Source of the DNA: CAZADA01 sp964526675
Lineage (GTDB): Bacteria > Pseudomonadota > Alphaproteobacteria > Caulobacterales > Maricaulaceae
Assembly: GCA_964526675.1 (NCBI GenBank)
Contig: CAZGLY010000009.1
Location: forward strand, 16,456 to 80,455
Length of the DNA: 64,000 nt
Direction of reading: 5' to 3'
Shown one piece after another: positions 54,126 to 63,815 of the stretch. Below the pieces are notes generated by a model. It saw only the letters and a program-made list of their open reading frames with translations. It did no database searches and was not told where the DNA came from. Positions within the stretch are counted from its first letter, which is position 1. Each line of letters begins with the position of its first letter. The translations under genes were made by a program, and so were the position numbers.

Positions 54126-55838
54126 TCACACCCGCAGCACGATCGCGTCCACCAACGGGCGCTTATCGAACGTCTCTTGCGCCAATCGGCGCACGGCCCG
54201 CGCCACGGCGTCCTCAACCGCAGCGTCGTCGTCCTTGGCGCCGCGTTTGAGCTTGCCATAGGCGTCTTCCGCCTCGCCGGCCGCGTCTTCGAGGAAGGCG
54301 TCCAGCTCGTCCATGTCGTCTTCCGGCAAGCCCCGCGCGCGCACGTCGGGTCCGCTGACGACCTTGCCGCGCTCATCCACGGCCAGCGCCACGCTGATCA
54401 CGCCGTTGAACGCCACGCGCTTGCGCTCGCGCAGGGCTTCGTCATCCGACGGCACCAGGAAGTCTCCGTCCAAATGAAGACGCCCCGCCGGAGCCTCGTC
54501 GACCACTTCCACCGCCCCCGGCGCCAGGCGGATCATCGCCCCATTGAAGGGCACGACCGCTTCGGGAACCTGGAGGCTCTTCGCGTAGGCCGCGTGCTCG
54601 CGCAGATGCCGCTGCTCGCCATGGACCGGCACCGCGACCCGCGGGCGCGCCCACTGATACATACGCCGGAGCTCGTCACGACAGGGATGACCGGAGACGT
54701 GGATCGGCCGCGCCCGGTCGGTGATGACCTTCACGCCGCGTTCCGCCAGCATGTTCTGCAACGCGTTGATCGCCAGCTCGTTGCCGGGAATGACGCGAGA
54801 GGAAAACAGCACCGTATCCCCATCGCCGAGGTTGACGCTGCGATGGGCGCCCTGGGCGATCCGGGTCAGCGCCGCGCGCGGCTCCCCCTGGCTGCCGGTG
54901 CAGAGGTAGACGACCTTCTCCGGCGGCAGGAAGCCCGCTTCGTCTTCGTCCACCAAGTCATCCAGGCCCTTGAGCAAGCCCACGGATCGCGCCGCGGCCA
55001 CCATCCGATGCATGGACCGGCCGACCAAAGCGACATGGCGGCCGTTCTCCTGCGCGGCGACCATGGCGCTCTCCAGCCGCGCCACATTGGAGGCGAAGGC
55101 GGCGATCGCGACGCGGCCGCGCTGCTCGCCCACCACCTTGATCAGCTCTGCGCGGACATCGGCCTCCGAACCGGCTTCGCCCTCCACAAACACGTTGGTG
55201 CTGTCGCACACCATGGCCAGCACGCCCTCGCGGCCAACCGCTTCGATCGCCTCCTGGTCGGTGGAGCGGCCGATCAACGGCTCGGGGTCGATCTTCCAAT
55301 CGCCGGTGTGCAGCACGAGGCCGGCCGGCGTGCGGATCGCGATGCCGTTGGGCTCGGGAATGGAGTGCGTGATGGTGATCAGCTGCAGGTCGAACGGCCC
55401 AAGCTGCAGACGCGCGTCGAGCGGTATGTCATGGACCTTCGCCGTGCCGAGCAGCCCCGCCTCCTTGAGGCGATCGCGCATCAACCACGCCGTGAACGGC
55501 GTGGCGTAGATCGGGGCTTTGAGCTGCGGCCAAAGGCGCGCGACCGCGCCCATATGATCTTCATGGGCGTGGGTGAGCACGATCGCCAACAGGTCGTCGC
55601 GCCGTTCAACAATGAAGCTGGGATCGGGAAGAATGATGTCGACGCCCGGCGTCGACGCGTCGCCAAAGGTGACCCCGCAATCCACGATAATCCATTGACG
55701 CGCGTCCGGAGGCCCGAAGCCATACAGGTTCAGGTTCATGCCGATTTCGCCGCATCCGCCGAGCGGCAGAAACACAAGCTCGTCCTGCGCGCTGCGGGCG
55801 GTCCCGTTGGCGCGGCGTCCATTTTTTGATTTGGTCAG
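54126..55838 (-). CDS. rnj: Ribonuclease J
   Basis: A 570-residue metallo-beta-lactamase/beta-CASP nuclease that matures and degrades RNA with 5'-exonuclease and endonuclease action. Motifs: LPLGGCGEIGMN, the metal site LTHAHEDHMGA, HTGDWKID, GSQGEPRAAL and SGHPCRDEL. The start is odd: no ATG, GTG or TTG fits. A CTG at 55838 has AAAGGA eight bases upstream and would give an N-terminus MTKSKNGRRA. The frame also extends to a TTG at 55898 inside coaX, whose SD spacing is too short. It follows coaX in one operon. Confidence 0.93.
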   Translation of the reverse strand: MTKSKNGRRANGTARSAQDELVFLPLGGCGEIGMNLNLYGFGPPDARQWIIVDCGVTFGDASTPGVDIILPDPSFIVERRDDLLAIVLTHAHEDHMGAVARLWPQLKAPIYATPFTAWLMRDRLKEAGLLGTAKVHDIPLDARLQLGPFDLQLITITHSIPEPNGIAIRTPAGLVLHTGDWKIDPEPLIGRSTDQEAIEAVGREGVLAMVCDSTNVFVEGEAGSEADVRAELIKVVGEQRGRVAIAAFASNVARLESAMVAAQENGRHVALVGRSMHRMVAAARSVGLLKGLDDLVDEDEAGFLPPEKVVYLCTGSQGEPRAALTRIAQGAHRSVNLGDGDTVLFSSRVIPGNELAINALQNMLAERGVKVITDRARPIHVSGHPCRDELRRMYQWARPRVAVPVHGEQRHLREHAAYAKSLQVPEAVVPFNGAMIRLAPGAVEVVDEAPAGRLHLDGDFLVPSDDEALRERKRVAFNGVISVALAVDERGKVVSGPDVRARGLPEDDMDELDAFLEDAAGEAEDAYGKLKRGAKDDDAAVEDAVARAVRRLAQETFDKRPLVDAIVLRV

Positions 55839-55855
55839 AAGAGTTTTCCTTTCGT

Positions 55856-56647
55856 CTAGATTGGTTTCGTTTCGGGCTCTGCGGCGTTGCGCCGCCAAAT
55901 CTCCAAAAGACCGCGGATCGTGACGTCCGGGTCATAGATCTCAATGCGCTGAGACGCCCCCTCAAACAGCGACGCGATGCCGCCCGTGCCCACCACCGTC
56001 GCGGGCGCGCCCAGTTCCGCGCGCATGCGGTCGATGAGGCCGTCAATGAGACTGATATAGCCCCAAAACACCCCGGATTGCATGGACGCGACCGTGTTTT
56101 TTCCGACCACGCGTCCCGGATTCTCAATCGCCACGCGTGGCAACCGCGCCGCCGCTTCATAGAGCGCTTGCATAGACAGGTTGATCCCCGGCGCGATCAC
56201 CCCCCCTTCAAACGCCCCGTCCGCGCCGACAACGTCGATCGTGGTCGCGGTGCCGGAATCCACCACCAGCAGTGGCCCGCCATGCTCCACATACGCGCCA
56301 AGCGTGTTCACAAGGCGGTCCGCCCCCGCCTCTTCCGGGCGATCGATGCGCACCGGCACGCCAAAGTCCGCGCCGCCGTCGCCGATGATCAAGGGCTCCA
56401 CCTCAAAGTACCGCCGCGCCAGGTTGCGCAGATGAAACGTTGATTGCGGCACGACCGTGGAGACCACACAGCCTGTGAAGTCGGCGAAGCTGAGGTGACT
56501 GAGCTCCATCAACTGGGCCAGCCACACCGCGTATTCGTCAGCCGTGCGTGTGGTGACCGTGCTGGAGCGCCATTGGCGTCGCCAGTGCGCGCCATCGTGC
56601 ACGGCGAACAACGTGTTGGTGTTGCCCGCGTCAATGGCCAGAAGCAT
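55856..56647 (-). CDS. coaX: Type III pantothenate kinase
   Basis: A 263-residue kinase of the ASKHA fold. It has the phosphate-binding LLAIDAGNTNTLFAV at the N-terminus, GADRLVNTLGAY, VDSGTATTIDVV, GGVIAPGINLS, and a late GTGG turn (VGTGGIASLF). It makes the first committed step to coenzyme A. Start at 56647 overlaps birA by 17 bases; order nuoN-birA-coaX-rnj is conserved in the class. Confidence 0.95.
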   Translation of the reverse strand: MLLAIDAGNTNTLFAVHDGAHWRRQWRSSTVTTRTADEYAVWLAQLMELSHLSFADFTGCVVSTVVPQSTFHLRNLARRYFEVEPLIIGDGGADFGVPVRIDRPEEAGADRLVNTLGAYVEHGGPLLVVDSGTATTIDVVGADGAFEGGVIAPGINLSMQALYEAAARLPRVAIENPGRVVGKNTVASMQSGVFWGYISLIDGLIDRMRAELGAPATVVGTGGIASLFEGASQRIEIYDPDVTIRGLLEIWRRNAAEPETKPI

Positions 56648-57482
56648 GGCCGCCTCCCTGCTCGGCGTGGCGCGCGACGCCTGGTCTCGCCGGGCCGATC
56701 GCCGCGTGACCGCCCTCATCCGGCGCAAGGGTCACGTCGCCGGCGTGGATGAGGACACGTTGGGTCCCCTGGCGCAGAACCAGCCGTCCCTGGTCGTCGA
56801 CGTCCTCGAACACGCCCTCCACCGGTTGGCCCGGCTCGCCCGCGCGCATGCGTCGTCCCAGATGGGCGCACCGCGCCAACCACGGATCCCGCAGCGCCGC
56901 GAAACCGTCGCGCGCCCACGCCGCCGCGCGCGCCTCAAACGCCATCGCCAAGCGCCGCGCCGCCGTCTCCACCTCGGGAACCGCCGCCGCGTCGACGTGG
57001 GCCGCCAAGGCCGTCGCCGGCCGCCCGACCTCTGGCGCGGCGGCAAGATTGACGCCCATGCCCACCACAAGAGCCACGCCCGAACCGTCACGGGAGGCGC
57101 TTGAAAACGCGCTTTCCAACAGCACGCCCGCCACCTTGGCCTCGCCCAGCAACACATCGTTCGGCCATTTGAAGCGCACCGCGTCGGGCCCGACGACGGG
57201 GTCGAGGAGATCCGCCACCGCCAGCGCGCCGGCGAAGGCGAGTTGCGCCGCCCGCTCCAAAGGCGCGTCGATCCACAGCATGCCGCTCAGGAAAAGATTG
57301 CCCTCCACGCCGACCCAAGCGCGCCCGCGACGGCCCCGGCCGGCGACCTGACGTCGGGCGGCCAACCAGATCGGCGACGCGCCCGGGCCGAACCCGTCTG
57401 CGCGCGCCACATCGCGCACCGCGTCGTTGGTGCTGGTGGTCTCCTCCAGAAGAGTCAGGCGCGATCCGAGGCTGTCCATCAT
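56631..57482 (-). CDS. birA: Biotin--[acetyl-CoA carboxylase] ligase
   Basis: A 283-residue catalytic-type BirA without a DNA-binding domain. Motifs are the biotin/ATP site ETTSTNDAV, GRGRRGRAW and KWPNDVLLGEAKVAGVL, with GMGVNLA later. It attaches biotin to carboxylase carrier proteins. Two ATGs in a row (57482 and 57479) are both possible starts. It lies between nuoN and coaX. Confidence 0.94.
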   Translation of the reverse strand: MMDSLGSRLTLLEETTSTNDAVRDVARADGFGPGASPIWLAARRQVAGRGRRGRAWVGVEGNLFLSGMLWIDAPLERAAQLAFAGALAVADLLDPVVGPDAVRFKWPNDVLLGEAKVAGVLLESAFSSASRDGSGVALVVGMGVNLAAAPEVGRPATALAAHVDAAAVPEVETAARRLAMAFEARAAAWARDGFAALRDPWLARCAHLGRRMRAGEPGQPVEGVFEDVDDQGRLVLRQGTQRVLIHAGDVTLAPDEGGHAAIGPARPGVARHAEQGGGHASGH

Positions 57483-57507
57483 CCGAGCCGAGGCGGTCGC
57501 GGCGTGA

Positions 57508-58953
57508 TCAGAAGAGCGAGGCGGCGGCCGCATCCACCGCCGCACGCGCGCCCGCGATCACCGCCGGCGCGGCGATCAGCAAGGGCGACACAAACAGCGC
57601 GCCGGCCGCGGCCATCGCGCCAAGCTCCCGAGGCGTCGCCATAAACGGCCGTTGCACGTCGTCGAACCACATGATCTTGACGATCCGCAGATAGTAAAAC
57701 GCCGCCACGACGCTCATGACCACGGCGTAGATCACCAACGCGTGGAGGCCCGCGTCCCACGCCGGCAAAAATGCGAAGAACTTCCCAAAAAACCCAGCCA
57801 AAGGCGGGACGCCGGCGATGGAGAACATCAGCGCGCTCATCGCCATCGCCAAGCCTGGATGGCTGCGGGCGAGCCCCGCGAGATCGTCAATGTTCTCGCC
57901 CACGCCCTCGCGCCAACGCATGGCCAAAATGCACGCGAACACCGCCGTCGTAGAGAGCACATAGATGCTCATGTAGACGAGCAGCCCCTGCAAACCGCGT
58001 TCCCCGCCGCCGGCCAGCGCCACCAACGCGAAGCCCATATTGGCGATCGACGAATAGGCCATCAGGCGCTTGAGATTGCGCTGCGCCAACGCGCCGATCG
58101 ATCCCACCGTAACGGACGCGGCCGCAATCAACCCGATGACCGGCGCCCAATCCGCCTGAGCCTCGGGAAAGCCCTCCATGAGGGTGCGCGCCAAGAGCAC
58201 CATGGCCGCCAGCTTCGGCGCCCCCGCGAAGAAGGCGGTCGCCGCCGTCGGCGCGCCTTGATACACGTCCGGCGTCCACATGTGGAACGGCGCCGCGGAC
58301 ACCTTGAAGGCCAAGCCGCAGATGATGAAGACGAGGCCGAAGGTCAATCCGAGACTCGGCTCCGCGGCGGCGATCTCCACAAAGCGGGTCGCGCCCGTGA
58401 AGCCATACGTCAAGGACGCGCCGTAAAGCAGCAAGCCGGAGGACAGCGCGCCAAGAATAAAATACTTCAGACCCGCTTCGGAGGCGCGCAGCGAGTCGCG
58501 GTTGTACGCCGCCAGCACGTACAGAGCCAAGCTCTGCAGCTCGATGCCCATATAAAGCGTGATGATGTCCCGCGCGGAGACCATGATCATCATGCCCAAG
58601 ACCGCGAACACCATTAGCACGGGGTATTCAAAGCGTTCGAGCTTCTCCACGCGGAGATAACGACCCGACATCACCAGCGCCGCCGCCGCCGTGATCGCAA
58701 TCAGCACCTTCGCGAACGTCGCCAGCGGATCGAGCACGAACACCCCGCCGAGGGCCGTCTCCCCCAACTCGACCGGCGCGGCGAGAGCGGCGAACCCCGC
58801 CGCCGTGATCACCAACACGGCCAACCCAGACACGGCCGTTCCCGCGCGCGGGCCGGCGAACGCGCCCAACAGCAGCAGTCCCATGCCGCCAAGCGCCAGG
58901 ATCAACTCAGCCGCAAACAGAGGGGCTTGCTCAGACAACAGGGCGGCGTCCAT
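57508..58953 (-). CDS. nuoN: NADH-quinone oxidoreductase subunit N
   Basis: A 481-residue antiporter-like membrane subunit of complex I. About 14 hydrophobic helices are visible, with the conserved charged residues of proton channels (GIELQSLALYVLAAY, FKVSAAPFHMWTPDVYQG, KRLMAYSSIANMGF). AGGAGG precedes the ATG at 58953; a GTG next to it is an alternative. It is the last nuo gene in the operon. Confidence 0.96.
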   Translation of the reverse strand: MDAALLSEQAPLFAAELILALGGMGLLLLGAFAGPRAGTAVSGLAVLVITAAGFAALAAPVELGETALGGVFVLDPLATFAKVLIAITAAAALVMSGRYLRVEKLERFEYPVLMVFAVLGMMIMVSARDIITLYMGIELQSLALYVLAAYNRDSLRASEAGLKYFILGALSSGLLLYGASLTYGFTGATRFVEIAAAEPSLGLTFGLVFIICGLAFKVSAAPFHMWTPDVYQGAPTAATAFFAGAPKLAAMVLLARTLMEGFPEAQADWAPVIGLIAAASVTVGSIGALAQRNLKRLMAYSSIANMGFALVALAGGGERGLQGLLVYMSIYVLSTTAVFACILAMRWREGVGENIDDLAGLARSHPGLAMAMSALMFSIAGVPPLAGFFGKFFAFLPAWDAGLHALVIYAVVMSVVAAFYYLRIVKIMWFDDVQRPFMATPRELGAMAAAGALFVSPLLIAAPAVIAGARAAVDAAAASLF

Positions 58954-58975
58954 CACGAACCTCCTTGCGCGACGA

Positions 58976-60475
58976 TCATGGCTGGAGGAGACGCGCCAAC
59001 AACGCGTCCACCGCCGGTCCCGTCACATCCAACGCCAGCGCTGGGTAAACGCCTAAGATCACGGTCGCGATCGCCAACGGCGCGAACATCGCCTGCTCCC
59101 GCGGACCGACATCCGTGATCGCCGCCAGTTTGGGATTGCTGATCTCGCCAAACATCACCTTACGGTACAGCGTCAGCATGTAGACCGCCGACAGGATCAC
59201 GCCGAACGCCGCGCCAAACGCCACCCAGGTCCGCGCTTGGAAGCCGCCCGCCATCGTCAAGAACTCGCCGACAAAACCCGAGGTGCCCGGCAGACCGACA
59301 TTGCCCATGGTGAAGAGCATGAAAATGATCGCGTAAATCGGCATCCGGTTCACCAGCCCGCCATAGAACGCGATCTCGCGGGTGTGCATCCGGTCGTAAA
59401 TGACGCCCACGCACAAGAACAAGGCGCCGGAAATCACGCCGTGGGAGAGCATTTGGAAGATCGCGCCTTGGACGCCTTCTGGATTGGCGGAGAAGATGCC
59501 CATGGTCACAAAGCCCATGTGGGCGACCGACGAATAGGCGATGAGTTTCTTAATGTCTTCTTGGCGGAACGCCACGAGCGAGGTGTACACGATCGCGATC
59601 ACCGACAGCGCGAACACCAGCGGCATGAAAAGCGTCGAGGCGTCCGGAAACATCGGCAGCGAAAACCGCAAGAAGCCATAGCCGCCGAGCTTCAAGAGGA
59701 TCCCCGCGAGGATCACAGAGCCCGCCGTCGGCGCCTCCACGTGCGCGTCCGGCAACCATGTGTGCACGGGCCACATGGGCATTTTCACCGCGAAGGACGC
59801 GAAGAAACCGAGCCACAGCCATGTCTGAAGCTCCGGCGCGAACGGATACTCCAACAAGAACGCAACGTCCGTCGTGCCCGCCTCCAGATAGATGGCGATC
59901 AGCGCGACCAGCATCAGCACCGAGCCCAGCAGCGTGTAGAGGAAAAACTTAAACGCCGCATAGATCCGGTTGGCGCCGCCCCAAATTCCGATGATCAAGA
60001 ACATCGGAATAAGGCTGCCCTCGAAGAACACGTAAAATAAAATCAGATCGAGCGCACAGAACACGCCGAGCAACAGCGTTTCGAGCACCAAAAACGCGAT
60101 CATATACTCCGACACGCGCTGGGTGATCGACGTCCAACTGGCGATGACGCACAACGGCATCAAGAACGCCGTCAACAGCACGAACAACACCGACACGCCG
60201 TCGACGCCCATGACGTAATCGATGTTCGGCGCGAGCCAGTCATCCGTGCGCTCGACGAACTGAAAGTCCGGCGCGCTGGCGTCGAACGCGGTGAGCATCC
60301 ACACCGTCAAACCCAGGGTGAACGTCGTCACAAACAGCGCCAGCCAGCGGGCGTTGACGCCGATGCGCTCGGCGTCCTCGGCCCGGGCCATCGCGCGGAA
60401 CACCAGCAGGATCAACGCGCCGGCCAGCGGCGTGAAGGTGATGATGGAGAGGATGGGAATGTCCGCGAGGGTCAC
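58976..60475 (-). CDS. nuoM: NADH-quinone oxidoreductase subunit M
   Basis: A 499-residue proton-pumping subunit. Typical stretches are VFFEGSLIPMFLIIGIWG, AVKMPMWPVHTWLPDAHVEAPT and IKKLIAYSSVAHMGFVTMGIF. It starts with GTG inside a GTGA overlap with the nuoL stop, so the two are coupled. Full length for the family. Confidence 0.96.
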   Translation of the reverse strand: MTLADIPILSIITFTPLAGALILLVFRAMARAEDAERIGVNARWLALFVTTFTLGLTVWMLTAFDASAPDFQFVERTDDWLAPNIDYVMGVDGVSVLFVLLTAFLMPLCVIASWTSITQRVSEYMIAFLVLETLLLGVFCALDLILFYVFFEGSLIPMFLIIGIWGGANRIYAAFKFFLYTLLGSVLMLVALIAIYLEAGTTDVAFLLEYPFAPELQTWLWLGFFASFAVKMPMWPVHTWLPDAHVEAPTAGSVILAGILLKLGGYGFLRFSLPMFPDASTLFMPLVFALSVIAIVYTSLVAFRQEDIKKLIAYSSVAHMGFVTMGIFSANPEGVQGAIFQMLSHGVISGALFLCVGVIYDRMHTREIAFYGGLVNRMPIYAIIFMLFTMGNVGLPGTSGFVGEFLTMAGGFQARTWVAFGAAFGVILSAVYMLTLYRKVMFGEISNPKLAAITDVGPREQAMFAPLAIATVILGVYPALALDVTGPAVDALLARLLQP

Positions 60476-62706
60476 AGACCGCCTCCCCCAGCCGCGAATT
60501 GGTAAATGACGAACGTCGTGAGCACCGCCACGCCAATCAGCATCACGAAGGCGTAGTGATAGAGATAGCCGCTCTGCAGGCGCGATTGCAGCCGCGACGC
60601 GTGGTCCGCCGCCTTCGCCACGCCATCCGGGCCGAACCGGTCGATCACGCCCTTGTCGCCGCCCTTCCAGAACAGGTCGCCCAATCCCCGGGTGAGGCGC
60701 ACAAAGGTCGCGTCATAGATCTCGTCAAAGAACCATTTGTGGGACAAGAAAGCGTGAACCGGCCCGCCGCGCGCGGCGACGCGCGCGCCCAAGCCTTCAT
60801 TCAGGCCGTAGGCCCACCACGCCGCTAAGAACCCGATCGCCGTCGCGATCAACGGCGCCCACAGCACCCAAAGCGGCAGGTGATGACTCTCATAACGGGG
60901 CGCGCCGCCATCGGCGACGGCGTGCTCGGTCGTCGCCGCGCCGTGGGCGTCAGCGCCGTCCGCCGCATCACTGTGGGCGGCCTCGCCCGCGTCCGCCTCC
61001 CCGTAGGCCGCGTCCCCGTGGGCCGCGTTGTCAGCGCCGCCGTGCGCGTCCGCAGCGGCTCCATGGTCCGCCGCCGCGCCGTGATCGCCGTGGGCGTGGG
61101 CGTCGGCGTAGGAGACGTACAGGCTGTCACGCCAAAACGCCTCCTGCCCTTTGCCGACAAACGACGCATAAAACGCAGCGCCGCTCAGCACCGCCCCGAT
61201 CGCCAACGCGATCAGCGGCCCCCGCATCACCCACGGCGCCTCATGGGCGTGGTCGATGACGGATTGCGGGCCGCGGTGCGTTCCGTGGAATGTCATGAAC
61301 ATCAACCGCCACGAGTAGAAACTCGTCAGCAACGCCGCGATCACGCCAACCCAAAACGCGAACATGCCCGTTTGCACGCCGGCCATGCCCGCCAAGAACG
61401 CGTCTTCAATCACCCGGTCCTTCGAGAAGAAGCCCGCGAAGCCGACCGGCGTGCCCGGCGCGCCGACGCCCGTCAGCGCCAGAGTGCCGATGAGCATGAA
61501 CGCCCAGGTCCACGGCATGCGCTTGGCCACGCCGCCCATCTTGCGCATGTCCTGCTCGTCGTGGAGGCCGTGGATCACAGACCCCGCACCGAGGAACAAC
61601 AGCGCTTTGAAGAAGGCGTGGGTGAAGAGGTGGAACATCGCCGCGCCATAGGCGCCCACGCCCGCGGCGAAGAACATGTACCCGAGCTGGGAGCAGGTGG
61701 AATACGCGATGACGCGCTTGATGTCGTTCTGAGCCAAGCCCACCGTCGCCGCGTAAAGCGCCGTGACCGCGCCGATAATGGTGATGATCGCGGCGGCCGC
61801 CGGGGCGTACTCATAGATCGGCGACGCCCGGCACACCAAGAACACCCCGGCGGTCACCATGGTCGCGGCGTGGATGAGCGCGGAGACCGGCGTCGGCCCC
61901 TCCATCGCGTCCGGCAGCCAGACATGCAGGAAAAACTGAGCGGATTTGCCCATCGCGCCGATGAAGAGCAGAAGCCCGATCAGCTCCAGCGCCCGAAACT
62001 CCATGCCCAGAAAGACCATGGCGAGGTCGCGCGCGGGAACCGCCTCCGCAGCCCAGGCGGGTTGCACCGGCGCGTTTGTGGCGATCGCCTCGAACAAGGG
62101 CGCGAACTCGATCGTTCCATAAGCGGCGAACACCGCAAAGATGCCGAGCGCGAAGCCGAAATCACCGATCCGATTGACCACGAACGCTTTGATCGCGGCC
62201 GAATTGGCGCTGGGCTTGTTGTACCAAAAGCCGATGAGCAGATAACTCGCAAGGCCGACGCCCTCCCACCCGAAAAAGAGCTGGAGGAAATTGTCCGCCG
62301 TCACCAGCATCAACATCGCGAAGGTGAAGAGCGACAAATACGCGAAGAACCGGGCCTTGGACTTGTCGTGCTCCATGTACCCGACGGAATAGATATGCAC
62401 GAGCGACGACACGCCCGTCACCACCACGAGCATCACCGCCGTCAGCGTGTCCACCCGAATCGCCCAGTCCGCCCGAAAGCCGCTGAGGCTGCTCGTCCCA
62501 GCGAGATCCACCCAGCGCGCGAGCGTCGTCACCCGCGCGTCCCCGCCAAACAGCGCCACATCCGCGAACACGACCACCGACAGCGCCGCGGACACGAGCA
62601 CCAAGGCGATGGTCACGGCCATGGCGCCGCGATCGCCGATTTGGCGGCGCAGGCCGCCGGCGATGAGGAATCCGAGCAACGGCGCAAACAGGATGATGGC
62701 GTCCAT
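60472..62706 (-). CDS. nuoL: NADH-quinone oxidoreductase subunit L
   Basis: A 744-residue complex I subunit with the long lateral helix and proton channel. Motifs: FFGWEGVGLASYLLIGFWY, GAMGKSAQFFLHVWLPDAMEGPTPVSALIHAATMVTAG and KRVIAYSTCSQLGYM. Between the last helices (about residues 533-603) sits a His/Ala/Asp/Gly-rich insertion with nine histidines. The 3' end overlaps nuoM by four bases. Confidence 0.96.
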   Translation of the reverse strand: MDAIILFAPLLGFLIAGGLRRQIGDRGAMAVTIALVLVSAALSVVVFADVALFGGDARVTTLARWVDLAGTSSLSGFRADWAIRVDTLTAVMLVVVTGVSSLVHIYSVGYMEHDKSKARFFAYLSLFTFAMLMLVTADNFLQLFFGWEGVGLASYLLIGFWYNKPSANSAAIKAFVVNRIGDFGFALGIFAVFAAYGTIEFAPLFEAIATNAPVQPAWAAEAVPARDLAMVFLGMEFRALELIGLLLFIGAMGKSAQFFLHVWLPDAMEGPTPVSALIHAATMVTAGVFLVCRASPIYEYAPAAAAIITIIGAVTALYAATVGLAQNDIKRVIAYSTCSQLGYMFFAAGVGAYGAAMFHLFTHAFFKALLFLGAGSVIHGLHDEQDMRKMGGVAKRMPWTWAFMLIGTLALTGVGAPGTPVGFAGFFSKDRVIEDAFLAGMAGVQTGMFAFWVGVIAALLTSFYSWRLMFMTFHGTHRGPQSVIDHAHEAPWVMRGPLIALAIGAVLSGAAFYASFVGKGQEAFWRDSLYVSYADAHAHGDHGAAADHGAAADAHGGADNAAHGDAAYGEADAGEAAHSDAADGADAHGAATTEHAVADGGAPRYESHHLPLWVLWAPLIATAIGFLAAWWAYGLNEGLGARVAARGGPVHAFLSHKWFFDEIYDATFVRLTRGLGDLFWKGGDKGVIDRFGPDGVAKAADHASRLQSRLQSGYLYHYAFVMLIGVAVLTTFVIYQFAAGGGGL

Positions 62707-62717
62707 GGCCCTGCCCT

Positions 62718-63056
62718 CTAGCCCTTCATCAGGCTGACGTCTTCCACGGCGATGTCGCCGCGGTTGCGGAAGTACACCACGAGAATCGCCAGACCGATCG
62801 CCGCCTCGGCCGCCGCGACCGTGAGCACGAACATGGCGAAGACCTGGCCCGCGATATCGCCCAGAAACGCGGAGAACGCCACGAGATTAATGTTCACCGC
62901 CAACAGAATCAGCTCGATCGACATCAGGATGATGATGACGTTCTTGCGGTTCACGAAAATCCCAAAAACGCCAATGGTGAACAGGATCGCGCCAAGCCCG
63001 AGATAGTGGGCCAGGCTCACGCCCGCCCACGCGTCGACCGCCGCCGTCTCGGTCAT
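62718..63056 (-). CDS. nuoK: NADH-quinone oxidoreductase subunit K
   Basis: A 112-residue subunit with three helices. Conserved membrane glutamates are in MSIELILLAVNIN and VAAAEAAIGLAILV. It has the usual length plus a short N-terminal tail. Starts one base after the nuoJ stop. Confidence 0.96.
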   Translation of the reverse strand: MTETAAVDAWAGVSLAHYLGLGAILFTIGVFGIFVNRKNVIIILMSIELILLAVNINLVAFSAFLGDIAGQVFAMFVLTVAAAEAAIGLAILVVYFRNRGDIAVEDVSLMKG

Positions 63057-63057
63057 G

Positions 63058-63681
63058 TCACACCCCCTCGCCCGGTTTCGGGTCGGCCAACCGCACGCCG
63101 TCCTTCGGCCGCCGCGCCACTTGCGCCCCGATGTCCTGACGTTTCACGCCCGGCCGATGCCGCAGCGTCAGCACGATCGCGCCGATCATGGCCACGAGCA
63201 GCACCAGGCCCGCGAGCTGGAAGAAAAAGCCATACTCGCCGTAGAGCACGCGGCCGAGCGCCTCGGTGTTGCTGGCGGCGTTCGGCGCGGCCCGGGGGGC
63301 GATCGCCTCGCCCTCGCGGCCGAGGCTCCAAGAGAGGCCCACGAGAACGAGCTCCGCCGCCAAGGCCAACGCAATCACGATCCCCACGGGCATGTATTGC
63401 AGAAAGCCTTGCTTCAACTCGACAAAATCAACATCGAGCATCATCACGACGAACAAGAACAGCACCGCCACGGCGCCGACATAGACCACGACGATCAGCA
63501 TCGCGAGGAACTCCGCGCCGATCAGGACGAACAGTCCGGCCACGGAGAAAAAGGTCAGAATCAGCCACATCACCGAGCGCACCGGATTGCGCGCGGACAC
63601 CACGAACAGGGCCGCGACCACCGTGATGGTGGCCAAGGTCCAAAACGCGGCCTTCTCCAGCGTGACGACGTCAGTCGGCAT
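63058..63681 (-). CDS. nuoJ: NADH-quinone oxidoreductase subunit J
   Basis: A 207-residue membrane subunit with about five helices. The conserved core is NPVRSVMWLILTFFSVAGLFVLIGAEFLAMLIVVVYVGAVAVLFLFVVMML in pieces, followed by LRHRPGVKRQ near the C-terminus. It follows nuoI with a 134-base gap that carries no obvious gene. The ribosome site is weak. Confidence 0.95.
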   Translation of the reverse strand: MPTDVVTLEKAAFWTLATITVVAALFVVSARNPVRSVMWLILTFFSVAGLFVLIGAEFLAMLIVVVYVGAVAVLFLFVVMMLDVDFVELKQGFLQYMPVGIVIALALAAELVLVGLSWSLGREGEAIAPRAAPNAASNTEALGRVLYGEYGFFFQLAGLVLLVAMIGAIVLTLRHRPGVKRQDIGAQVARRPKDGVRLADPKPGEGV

Positions 63682-63815
63682 CGGCGATCCAGCGCGGGCG
63701 CGCCGGCTCCTCATGGGATCAGCGCCGTCGGAAGGCGGCGCAGACAGATCGATGCGGGGCCGTGATCCGCGGCGTCAGGCGCTCGCCCAACCGCCGCCGG
63801 CCCCCTGACCGCCTT

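Noticed and set aside
63682..63815. Extra small gene between nuoI and nuoJ
   Set aside because: No frame with a credible start signal or sensible composition was found in the 134-base gap.
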